A stretch of DNA of 64,000 nucleotides from positions 12,386,248 through 12,450,247 of the forward strand of contig CM030710.1 of NCBI GenBank assembly GCA_017979445.1, given 5' to 3'. This DNA is from Akebia trifoliata (lineage: Eukaryota; Streptophyta; Magnoliopsida; Ranunculales; Lardizabalaceae). The notes beneath the pieces were generated by a model. The model did no database searches, was not told where the DNA came from, and worked only from the letters and a program-made list of their open reading frames with translations. The stretch's first letter is position 1; each line of letters opens with the position of its first letter. Positions 54,801 through 64,000 of this stretch are shown in pieces. A program made the translations under genes and the position numbers.

Positions 54801-56389
54801 TAAAAAAAAATCTAAATCTACCAATCGGAAGCAAAATCAATTGATTAACCAATCACAACTCAACAGTAGTAAATTACCGTAGTACGAGTAGCGTGGAATC
54901 CCCCTTTCTCATTCTTTAAAAAAAAATAATAAATAAATAAATTCAAAGGAAAAGAAAAAAGAAGAAATCACGTTTCTTCTTCTTCCCCACGTGTTCTACT
55001 TCTTTTTCTCCAACTTCTCTCTTCACCCATACAGCACCCACGTTCTTCTCCAATTCTCCCATCTCTCCCACCATCATCTCTCCCCACTCTTCCTCTCCCA
55101 TGGCTGATGAGGGAACTACCATAAATAAGTAACAAAAGCCACCATTCAAAAAAAAAAAAGACGTTTTTAGCAACAGCCATTAAAAGAAAAAAAAACTACA
55201 ACTTTCTTCTTTAGCCATTAAACCTGCAACAAGAGTGCCTCTCTTCAGGTTCATCACGTTTCTACCTCTCTCATCTCCATTAAACCATTAATCTATTTTC
55301 AACGTTTTCTCACCCCAAGCAACCCTTAAAGTCTTTAACGTTTTCAAACTCCATTAATAACCTCCACAGCCACACCATTAACGTCCTCCACAATTCTTTT
55401 CTATTAATGTCTTCCACAACCATCCCATCCTCCACACCTTCTTCACCATTAAAGATTGGCAACCTTACCTCCATCATCGTTGGTAACAGGCCAACAACAA
55501 CCCATACCTAAGCCATTTGTTTTCTTTTTTTCTTCAACGTTTTTTTTTTTTAAAAAAGGGCAACCTCACGCCATTCTCTCCTCACAACTCTCCTCTCTTC
55601 CCCATTAAAAGCTTGGAACTTCATCTCTCTCTTCTCCTTCAGACCCTTTCTCTTCCTAATCACATTTTTTTTTAGTTCACTTTGCTGCAACCTTGCAGCA
55701 CAGCTTCTTCCTTTCATTGCAACGTAGCTCCTTTGATGTCCTCGTCATCCCTGTCGTGCCTTATACATCTCTTCAGTCCACTATCTGATTACCTCCTCTC
55801 TGCTCGTAATAATCGAACCTCCCTACCACTGCTACAATCAGTCTTTGTTGCCCAGAAAATATCTTCAATTCATTGCTACGACACTGCTACGTCACATATA
55901 AGTACTCATATTTCTCGGTCTTCGTCTTTCAAACAGCGAGTATTCACAAGCCTTTGGATTTTACCTAAAGGAGTAAATTTATTGTTATCGATTCTACAAA
56001 TAACTTTATTTTCTATTTAGTTTGTTAATTTTTATTTATTTTCATATGGTGATAGGTTAAGTGATTTTTTTTAATTCATTTTGCCTCCATTTTTGTTTAT
56101 TTTATTTTGTTGATTCTTGATTGTGTAATTTTATGCATCTAAACTAATTCATTGATTTTTGGGGTATACGTGGCATTAATGACAATGTTCGAGTTTTCGA
56201 AATATTAGTGTATCAATTCAGCCATATTTTTTTTATTAATAGATCGATTGAATCAATTCACGTATACCAAGTTGATGGACCGGCTCATTGGATGTTAATA
56301 TTTATCGGGTTGATTCATCACTTTTTGATGTTGTTGGGTCAACTCATTAATGTTGATTTTAATCGACTCAATAAAAATTAATGGTGTAC

Positions 56390-57010
56390 ACTAAACATAA
56401 AAATAAAAAATCGATTTTCACAATAAAAATTGTGAGTCAACTCGCTGATTTTGGGGGACATAAAAAATTTGAATTGATTTTATTTTCAAATTAAGCACAT
56501 GGGTTAAATCACCGATTTAATACACGTGGCAATTAAAAAAAAATCAAGATTCATCTGGTAAACAAATTGCGATTCGACTCGCTGATTTTGGGGACATTGA
56601 AAATTTGAATCTATTTTATTTTAAATTAGGCATGTGGGTTAAATCACTGATTTAATACACGAGGCGATTCCAAAAAAAATTAAGATTCTTTGGATTAACA
56701 AATTGCGAGTCAACTCACTGATTTTAGGGACATTAGGAGTTTGAATTGATTTTTTTTTATAAACTGGGCATGTGGGTTAACTCATCGATTTAATATATGT
56801 GGCACTTCAAAAATTGAGTTTCTTTGATAAAAAAATTGTGAATCGACTTGTCGATTTTAGTACACGTGGCATTTCAAAAATCGAGTTTCTTTGATAGGCA
56901 TGTGGGTTAACTCACTGATTTAATACACATGGCAATTCAAAAATTGAATTTATTTGATAAATGTCATCAATAAGTCAATTCATTAATTTCATGTACGTGG
57001 CATTGATAAT
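56390..57010 (+). repeat. Four or five degenerate repeats of about 115 bp in S1
   Basis: Units contain TGGGTTAA.TCA.TGATTTAATACA and a TGGCA phrase, then AAAAATTGAGTTTCTTTGAT-like and GAGTCAACTCGCTGATTTT-like pieces. They lie before the conserved 3' part of the LTR. Confidence 0.7.
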
Positions 57011-57223
57011 CGATTTTCTATTATTCAAAGTACGATCGAATTGATCCATTAATTTTTGGTGCCATGTATGCCTCATTAAATCATATAATTATTTTAACCG
57101 TAGGATTTGTTTAGTAAATCCGATGCATTTGATGATGATTGGACCCTAGTTTGACTTTTAGTCTTTGAATGTTGACCATAGGATATTTTTGGATCGCAGT
57201 AGAGACTGATCATCTTGATCAGG

Positions 57224-57256
57224 CGGATTCGGTGCCTAACACCTTCCGAAATCTGG
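57224..57256 (+). promoter_or_regulatory. Conserved LTR hairpin, S1 copy
   Basis: GGATTCGG and CCGAAATCT pair with one bulged base around GGTGCCTAACACC. Confidence 0.6.
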
Positions 57257-57435
57257 AACCTGATCCCTTACCCATCTCTCTGATCCACGGACCGACCCAT
57301 ATCCATTTGGAGTTAATTTTGATATTAGACCTAAACTAGGTAGCGACTCTCTATTCTTTAAAGATCCCTGAGATATGTAGATCGGACCCCTAATCTGCTA
57401 TTTATCGAACGACTGTAGGGGTCGAGGCGTTTTCA

Positions 57436-57440
57436 CAATG
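57436..57440. repeat. Target site duplication of S1, right
   Basis: CAATG, identical to 53455-53459. Confidence 0.85.
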
Positions 57441-58740
57441 CGTTCTACGAAGGATGACTGGGACTCAACAACTGAGTCTTCTTGAATGTGCAGAGGTTTG
57501 AAACTCACTGTTCTCGCCCTTTTTGTTGGTTTTACTATTGGTGGTTCTAATAAGTTGTCGGGTCTAAACTGTGATTTTGGAAAGTTGACACTGATATGTG
57601 GAACTCTGCCCAGACTCCAGACATTCGGTTCATGATTTTGCTTTCTCGCTAGTCGAAGTTCTTTTTCTTGTCATTTATCTCTGTTATATCCTTTTTCGTA
57701 GGCCTAAACCCTAGATCAAAATAAGGATCATGCATTTTTACTTCTATCGGTGTAGCTTTCCCCTTCCTCCTGGTCTCAACCCTTGTCTGGGTCGATAACC
57801 TGCTTTCTTTAGAACTCGTCCAACCATCAAATTTGCCCTTGACAGCTCTGCCTTTACCTTCTCCTTCCCCTTTTCAACATGATTGACAGCAGCAAATTGG
57901 TAGGAATGGTAAAGTTCTTTGTCCTTCTTCATCTCAATGTCAATAAAGGGGACGTCCGGAGCTCTCTCCGTCGGGATGAGATTTTCTGCTAGTACCGATA
58001 TCATTCTCTGTCCCATGATGAATTTGACTATTTGGTGCAACCTTGTTGTTAGGCTTGACATATGACCAATCAACATTGAGTTTTCGAAAAGTTTCAAGCG
58101 AACAAACATTAAGCACTGAGCCATTATCAATTAGCACGTTGGTAACCTACCCTTGCACATGACCATGATGTTTAACGGTTCTACGTGTCCTTGTCCTTCA
58201 GGCACAAATTCACTCTTTGTGAAGATAATGGGATTGGAGGCCATGATCTGACCGACCATTTGTTCCAACTGTGCTGGTGACGTGGTCGAAAGTACATGTG
58301 ATTTCCCCAGAATCTTCAATAATACTTCTTGGTGTTCCTCTGACTTCTGTAACAAACCTAGAATGCTGATCTGAGCCGGTTGTTTATTCAATTGGCCCAC
58401 TATATTATGCTCTCTCTTGCGAATGAGTTTAATGAAGTCTGCTGCCTCCTTGTCTGATATTTTCTCATTCTGGTTATTCTCATACAATTGTCTTTTCCCT
58501 TTGCTCTCGTTTTTTCTTCATCTGTCACCCCTTTCGTTGTTTCTTTTATTTCTTCTCTGATATCTAAGCCTTTTAGTGTTTCTTTTATCTCTACCCCTTT
58601 CACTGATGTTTTCTGACATCTTCCTACTTTTGTCATGTGACCAATGTCGGCCACTATTGCTTTTTTCATTATATCGACCCCTGTGGATGTGGTAATGGTG
58701 GTCTCGTAGCTCCAAGGAACCACTTGATTGGAGCTATAGG
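57441..58740 (-). pseudogene. Protease region of T2 gag-pol, broken
   Basis: On the minus strand: KISDKEAADFIKLIRKREHNIV (about 58465-58400), MASNPIIFTKSEFVPEGQGHVEPLNIMVMCKG, then after a frame change VLIDNGSVLNVC with Asp-Asn-Gly at about 58130. About 150 bp present in T3 are missing between NNKV and KFIMGQRM. RAPDVPFIDIEMKKDKELYHSYQFAAVNH and GYRPRQGLRPGGRG follow to about 57770. S1 cuts the frame at 57440. Confidence 0.83.
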
Positions 58741-60855
58741 GGAAGGGTTTAGGTGAGCGTATGATGATTGAGGATGGATCAGGTTTTATATTGAGAATGA
58801 GAGGTGACGGTGATGATTTAGATGTAGTGATGGTGGGAGGAGCTACTTGAAGAATTAGTAGAATGAATAGTGGTAGACGTGAGGATGGGGTCTATGGTAT
58901 ATGAAGAGGGGGTCGGGTTGGTCCTTGAGAATTTGGTGTGTAGGGTATAACAAGAGGAGGTCAAGTCAAATTTTGTTGATCTGGTGATGTATATGGTATA
59001 ATGAGGGGTGGCGTGGTAGAATTATTTTGATGAGTGGGATGGATGGAGAGGTCGGCCAATCTGAGTGGCAATTGTGAATTTTGAGATGAATCTGTTGTGT
59101 AGTGGTTGACTTTGTTAACCGTTGACGTCTCTGATTTCTTTGTTAAATGAACCCTGATTTTTGCCCCGATAGGGACTATCAGATTTGATGGATTGAAATT
59201 GAGTTTTCCATGAATAACATTTACCCCATGTCCACTTCCCCCTCCATTGTGAGTAGGTAAGGGATTTTGATTGATGTTCTGTTGTTGGGGTGAGTTGGCA
59301 GGTACATCTAGGATGAGAGCCTTCTTATCAATCAAATTCTGTACCTGATGTTTAAGTTGTCAGAATTGATCTGTAGAGTGCCCTGGTGCACCCATATGAA
59401 ATTCGCAGAACAGGTTGGGGTTGTACCTTAGCCCTTTGGCAACCTTAGGATTTGGTTGATGTTTTGCAAGATACTCACCCCTGAGCAAGATTAGCAGTAA
59501 TTCCAATAGTATCATGGGTAACCTGATAAACACTCTATTTACTCTATTGGGTCGTACCTGCTAGTTCTGCCCATATAGTGGTACATGTTGTGCAACTAGT
59601 GAAGGGTTTGCCCTGAATTGATTTTTAGGTGCAGGGTTCTATATTGGTGGAGGGGTTGGAACCCATGAAGTTGACGGTGCTTGTGGTCTTGGTGTCGATG
59701 AAGGGATGAAGAGGGGTCAGTTTGGCTGTATGTTGTTTACCTATGTGTCTTCCCTCTTCTTTCTTGGGGGCACTGGCTTTCTCTGAGAAGGGATTCCTGT
59801 TGTTTCCCTTAGACTTGTAAAATCAAAGATCAGGCAATTTCGGATCCCGTCCTCGACCCGATCTGCTACTTGTACTAGATTCTAGAACGTGCCTGTAGTG
59901 TGCCTTACTAGGGAAGTATAGAAAGCTTGCCCTAGTGTCAAGATAAACGTGGTGTACATCTCTTGCTTGGTCATTGCGGATCTTACTTGTGAGGCAAACT
60001 CTCGTCACCTCTGTGCATACTCTTTCACCGTTTCTCTTTGTTTCCTTGTCATCTTAGCCATGTCGTTCCGATCTAGACCAACATCCGTATTGAATTGGTA
60101 ATTGTGCCAGAACATTTATGCCAAGTCTTGCCAATTCTTAATGAGTGTGTGGTCCAATCCGGATAATCATTTGAGTATCGGCCCCGTTAAACTCCTCTGA
60201 AACAATTGTACCAACAACCTGTCATCCTCGCCATATTGGCACATAAACCCGCAATATAACTTTAGATACGACAGAGGACACCCTACTCCGTTGTATTTTT
60301 CAAATTGCGGACACTTTAACTTGGCAGGTAGTTGAGCATTGGGGTAAAAACAGAGGTCTTTAAATCAAGTTCCACTCATGGTGTTAAGGCCTTTCATCTT
60401 CCTCATTTCTTCTTGCAAAGACTCCATTGCTGAGCCAATTTTTCATATGTTGCACTTTTGGCCTCTGTAACCCTGTACTCCCATTCGTCATTAGGAATGA
60501 CCATAGGGGGTGGTCGATTACGTGGAATATAAAGTGGGGGCCCTTGGTATTCCGGCATTGCGAGAGGCATGGTGGTTTATGGTCCCAACAGAGGTTGCTC
60601 AGGTAGATCCTGATTTAATCTGGACACATGGTACTGCATTGTTTGGGCTTGTATGATATTGGCATTGGCTAACACGGTACTTACCATCTTTTCTTACCCT
60701 TCAATTATTTTTAGTAGTGTTGCTATTTGTGGATCGATACCTGACGTTTCAGCTACTGTGGGCTGTGCCGATTCGGAAGAACTCATAGTGACAGTGGAAG
60801 ATCTGAGAAAATACGGAGGTTCCTCTGGTTGCTTATATTTCTTTCGTTTGACCAC
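58741..60855 (-). pseudogene. gag: gag of T2, broken
   Basis: It starts after AG at 60856-60857 with VVKRKKYKQPEEPPYFLRS, then MSSSESAQP. The core with KCPQFEKYNGVGCPL, DRNDMAKMTRKQRETVKEYAQR and VADRVEDGIR is at about 60320-59850. CEFHMGAPGHSTDQF at about 59405-59360 has lost the last Cys of the zinc knuckle. Many stops are scattered through it. Order and length match T3 gag. Confidence 0.85.
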
Positions 60856-60959
60856 CTTTGGGTACAGAAGACAAAGTATTACTATCTTGTTTAAAAAAGG
60901 AAAATGCATGACATTTTATTAGGTCGGGTAAAGTTATTTATTTTAAAGTAAACGAGTTT

Positions 60960-61265
60960 TAAAGAAAAGAGTTATTCGGCACGGAGCCGACATTAACGCG
61001 AAGTTGGCATCAATACGGGACTGGTAAAACTTTTTGAAAAAGAATTAAATCAATCGGAGCTGGCATCGACACGGAGTCGGTAAATTTAAAAAGATTTCAT
61101 CAGCACAGAGCTGGCATCGACACGAAGTCGGTATGACATTTTGTAAAAGTAGATTAACTGAAGCAAGTTGAGTTGTTTGATTGGTTGTCATCTTTGTTAG
61201 ATTACTGATGGGTCATGGGCTTGATTCGAAATCGGATATGGGTAGTGGACCCATTTGAGGTGGAT
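60960..61265 (-). repeat. Remnant of leader hairpin arrays in T2
   Basis: About three units of the CGAC/CAGC hairpin array (60965-61140) and one or two of the GGGTC/GACCC type (61205-61255). The conserved leader block found between these arrays in T3 is absent here. Confidence 0.75.
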
Positions 61266-61407
61266 TATCAATTGCTGTGTTACCCCTTTGATAACATTTT
61301 GGTGAATCCTGAGATTGAATTGTACACTAACCCATTAAATAATTCATTTAAAAAAAATTAAAGGAGATTTTATTGAACTATTGAAAATTGCTTGACAGAT
61401 AAGATTT

Positions 61408-62610
61408 TCATTGAATAATAACTTTCAATAACTCTGACTTAGATTTTTTTACATGAATGCTTGGATTTATTTGATCATCATCAGGATTGTTAGGACCATT
61501 AGGCTTGCTTCTCTTGGTTCTAACGATTGTCTCTTTGATCTCTGCTGGTCCATCTGGATATCCTAAGGTATACTTGTTCCAAGCCTTCTCAATGATATGC
61601 ACTAACTTTTCCGTTAATTGTTCGGGAGAAAAGAATTCTTTGGGTAGAGGCAGTGAAAACTCTATAGGCATTTCATACTGTTCTGATATTAAGGCAGGTT
61701 GGTAAAAAGATGTCTTCTCCAATCCAATCAAATGGACATAATAGGATCCTTTAGTACCTAAAATAGGGTAGTCAGCCATCCACCAAGGGCATCTCAAACC
61801 AATATGACAGGCAAGGCAAGAATCCAACCATTTGCTCCAAGCCTTAACTGAGTTGTGACTTACTAACATGTTTCTCTTAGAGAAGTACTCTGGCCTATAC
61901 TCGAGGGTTGAAGGAATGTCCACAATTTTAAGACGGTCGTAGAGCCACATATAAAGTAGGTGAGTGCTTCCTTTGAAACCTTTTCCCTCACAATTTTTTA
62001 TGGTATCCAAACTTGATAAGGTTTCAGCTAGAATGAGAGGTACAGGATTGGCTTTTCTGGAGAGTTGGGAAGCTATGTCTATGAAGGACTCAGGAACAGT
62101 TTGACCCTCACTTTTGGAGGTCAGTATGTATTGGGCTAAGATCCCCAAACATAACCGATAGTCTCTAGTGGCTCACCAGGCTTCTGGTTTTACATTAATG
62201 GGATGACTGTGGGAGTGGTATGGACTCAACAAGGGTACTAAATCCAATCTCCCGTTACAGATTAAGACCTTGGCTTCTTCTTTTGAAATGTTTAGGCCTG
62301 TGGCAAGGTCACCAAAATATCCTGTCTTCAATGAAGGCTTGACTAGAGGACCTGAAGTAGATATCCCCATGATGCCACAATAGTCTTCATGAGCAAGACA
62401 CAAGTGCATATGCCCAATGTGAAACATGTGAAGATAAGGCTTCCAACGATTAGCCATAGCGCGCAAAAGGTTCCAATCTATCTCAAACTCGTGGAAGTAC
62501 AAGACGTATCTCAACATGAATTTTTCAAAGTTGAATTTATCTACGATGTGTATCCCAGTGATGGTTGTTTTGACCAACTAGTTAATTGGATTATTGCCTG
62601 CAGCTAACAT
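61408..62610 (-). pseudogene. ORF1 of T2 (Ogre-type extra ORF, DUF7745-like)
   Basis: The minus-strand frame runs from ATG at 62610 to a stop at 61408-61410, about 400 codons, broken by stops at 62578-62580 and 62173-62175 but staying in one frame. Visible features are MFHIGHMHLCLAHEDYCGIMGI, YFGDLATGLNISKEEAK, PVPLILAETLSSLDTIKNCEGKGFKG, the LLYMWLYDRLKI segment, PWWMADYPIL and VHLIGLEKTSFYQPALI. This order resembles the plant DUF7745 region (family known to me by pattern, not checked). An ORF upstream of gag is a mark of Ogre elements; its function is unknown. T1 and T3 lack it. Confidence 0.7.
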
Positions 62611-64000
62611 CCTGAGTTGACACAAAAGAATAGCTCAATACATTTCTAAGGTCCATACAAAACATATCTTTATAAGTCATTTTTTTTAACAAAATAATAA
62701 ATCTTCTGTAAAACATTTTTCCTTTTCTTTTCTTTTGAAAAATATTTTTCTTCTATTTAAATGGGTTGGGACCTGAATTAGAGGAAAAAAAAACTTGAAT
62801 GCCATTTCAACTTAAATGGTCTGGCCCATCGTGATTGTTAAATTGAAATGAACTTGGTCATTGTGCTTCACTACCATATTTAAAATGGATTATTTATTAG
62901 GTTGGTGTACCTATTAAACAAATAGTCTAATTATCTTGAGGATAACATTGTAACCTTCTGATCTCAACAATTTGTAATGTCCATTTTCGAAAAGCAACCC
63001 GGGAACACCCACGATAAGTTCGAGTTGTGACCTATAGGAAGGTTCTTTTAGATTCTAGGTTTACTATTTGCAATGCAATTTATCTAGCCACCCTTGCCCA
63101 AGCGTACCTATATACCTCTCGAGCGTACTCAATCAGATGGTACGTGGTGACTTGGTTTGATATATTGTATAGGTGATAGTCTAAGACTCCAACTCATAAT
63201 CTCTAAAGTCAAAACAGCTAGTTTAATCCCCAGTGGAGAATTGGTGCACGATGTTGAGCAAGGGCACTCTTAAGTCACCTCTCGTCTAGAATAGACGTCG
63301 TCTATCCCCCTAGTACCGTAATACAGCGGGGCAAGATCTCGCTTAGACACTGATTTTGATCAAGAAGTGCAATTAGATTACTTTGATATACCGTATAGGT
63401 ACGAGTCTAGGGTTGTAGCTTTCATAAATGATTTTCGCATCCCGCAAGGGGACCGACCACGTACTAGTACTACGCTGGCAATCTGGATATGTAACTGTGC
63501 GGTTTACAATAGGATAAAGGCTCAGGTCGCTCCAACATGGGTGCATCGATATACCTACAGAATCACCCGATCAAACGGTACTGATGCCCCAGTTTTATAT
63601 ACCTTACGGTACGTGATTGGAGTTGTGATTTTCATGAATGACGTCGTATCTCCGAGGAGACTAGGCCACTCACTAGTGCCACATTGGCTATTTGGGACAT
63701 GCAAGCGTGCAATGCAGTAAAGTAAACGTGCTAGTGGTGTGTGAAAATAGGATAGGGTGTACCCGGAGCATTTTTCGGATGACTGGGCCCGTGGGCCAAA
63801 TCAAACCATTCATACATAGATCAAAGACTACCAAATCCATCACAGCCACATTACGATCATATAGGCACATTAAAATATACCTATAGAGACCATGACTGTT
63901 TAGATAATTAGTCCACAAGGATAGCACATTCATATTTAGGCATTGACTAATCCATTTTTTTTCATTTTTTTTTCATTTTTTTTTCATTTTTTTTTGTTTT
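62611..64000 (-). other. T2 leader upstream of ORF1
   Basis: It is homologous to the T4 leader at 44760-46010: degenerate TTTTCTT repeats, ACCCGGGAACACCCACGATA-type text at about 62997 (also at 45230), the conserved block at 63215-63374 with ATAGAC-GAC-GTCTAT, and the doubled 210-bp unit at about 63380-63720. The window ends in a (T8-9)CA repeat (63957-64000). The T2 5' LTR is not reached. Confidence 0.7.

Larger units (their letters stand above)
53460..57435 (+). mobile_element. S1: solo LTR of about 4 kb (B-type)
   Basis: It begins TGTAGACACCCCATTTTTGC, ends GAGGCGTTTTCA, is flanked by CAATG on both sides, and interrupts the T2 protease-linker codons. No primer site, gag, pol or polypurine tract lies inside, so this is an LTR left after recombination of a full element. 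The last 300 bp carry the LTR hairpin (57224-57256) and AGGTAGCGACTC (about 57339-57350). ORFs inside (55682, 54943) have no recognisable domain. Confidence 0.85.
13645..64000 (-). mobile_element. T2: large Tat/Ogre-type element, interrupted by T3, T4 and S1
   Basis: Its 3' LTR is at 13645-16551 and its 5' LTR is beyond the right edge. From right to left it reads leader, ORF1, gag, protease, [S1], RT and RNase H, [T4], rest of aRNase H, integrase, 3' UTR, HD-Zip IV fragment, [T3], polypurine tract, 3' LTR. Joining the flanks of each insertion restores T2 sequence apart from the 5-bp target copies. The base pairs left of its LTR are CCTAA; the partner copy is out of view. Every gene is broken. 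Confidence 0.82.

Noticed and set aside
55682..56020. 112-codon ORF in S1
   Set aside because: No domain, no counterpart in related LTRs, and it lies inside an LTR.

Overview
This window is plant nuclear DNA made almost entirely of nested retrotransposons. I found no intact host gene, tRNA or rRNA. Plant origin is shown by gypsy-type LTR elements of the Tat/Ogre lineage (gag, protease, RT, RNase H, a second archaeal-type RNase H, integrase, and an extra upstream ORF1), and by captured fragments of two plant genes: a class IV HD-Zip gene (PDF2/ATML1-like) and phosphoethanolamine N-methyltransferase (PEAMT). The species cannot be told from the sequence. A large-genome angiosperm is likely.

Layout, left to right. 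Positions 1-412 are the start of a minus-strand LTR. 413-976 is a broken LINE reverse transcriptase. T1 (977-10492, +) is a Tat element with 5' LTR, leader, gag, protease and the first part of RT, interrupted at 10492. 10493-10752 may be a copia-like LTR. T5 (about 11390-13644, +) is a decayed Tat fragment. T2 (13645 to beyond 64000, minus) is a large Tat element split by three later insertions: T3, T4 and S1. T3 (16885-33179, +) is a complete 16.3-kb element with near-identical LTRs and target duplication GTCGA. T4 (38718-51240, minus) is a 12.5-kb deletion derivative with target duplication CCATC; it lost most of gag-pol and carries the PEAMT fragment. S1 (53460-57435, +) is a 4-kb solo LTR with target duplication CAATG. 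The pieces of T2 between the insertions read, from right to left: leader, ORF1, gag, protease, RT, RNase H, aRNase H, integrase, 3' UTR, HD-Zip IV fragment, 3' LTR.

Two LTR types occur. A-type (T1, T2, T3) begins TGTAGACACCCAAATTTGA and ends in TCTACA or TCCACA. B-type (T4, S1, T5 and the left-edge fragment) begins TGTAGACACCCCATTTTTGC and ends in CTTTCA or TTTTCA. All coding regions are broken. The complete element T3 has five in-frame stops and one frameshift in gag-pol, so any recent movement probably used proteins from another copy.

The most interesting signal lies in the non-coding parts. The untranslated regions are built from hairpins, often in tandem, in which the loop is kept while the stem changes on both sides together: at the LTR 3' end, in the gag leader, and in the 3' UTR. 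A candidate intron between protease and RT is kept in T1, T2 and T3, and splicing it would break the reading frame. These features suggest structured, spliceable genomic RNA that also picks up host gene pieces.
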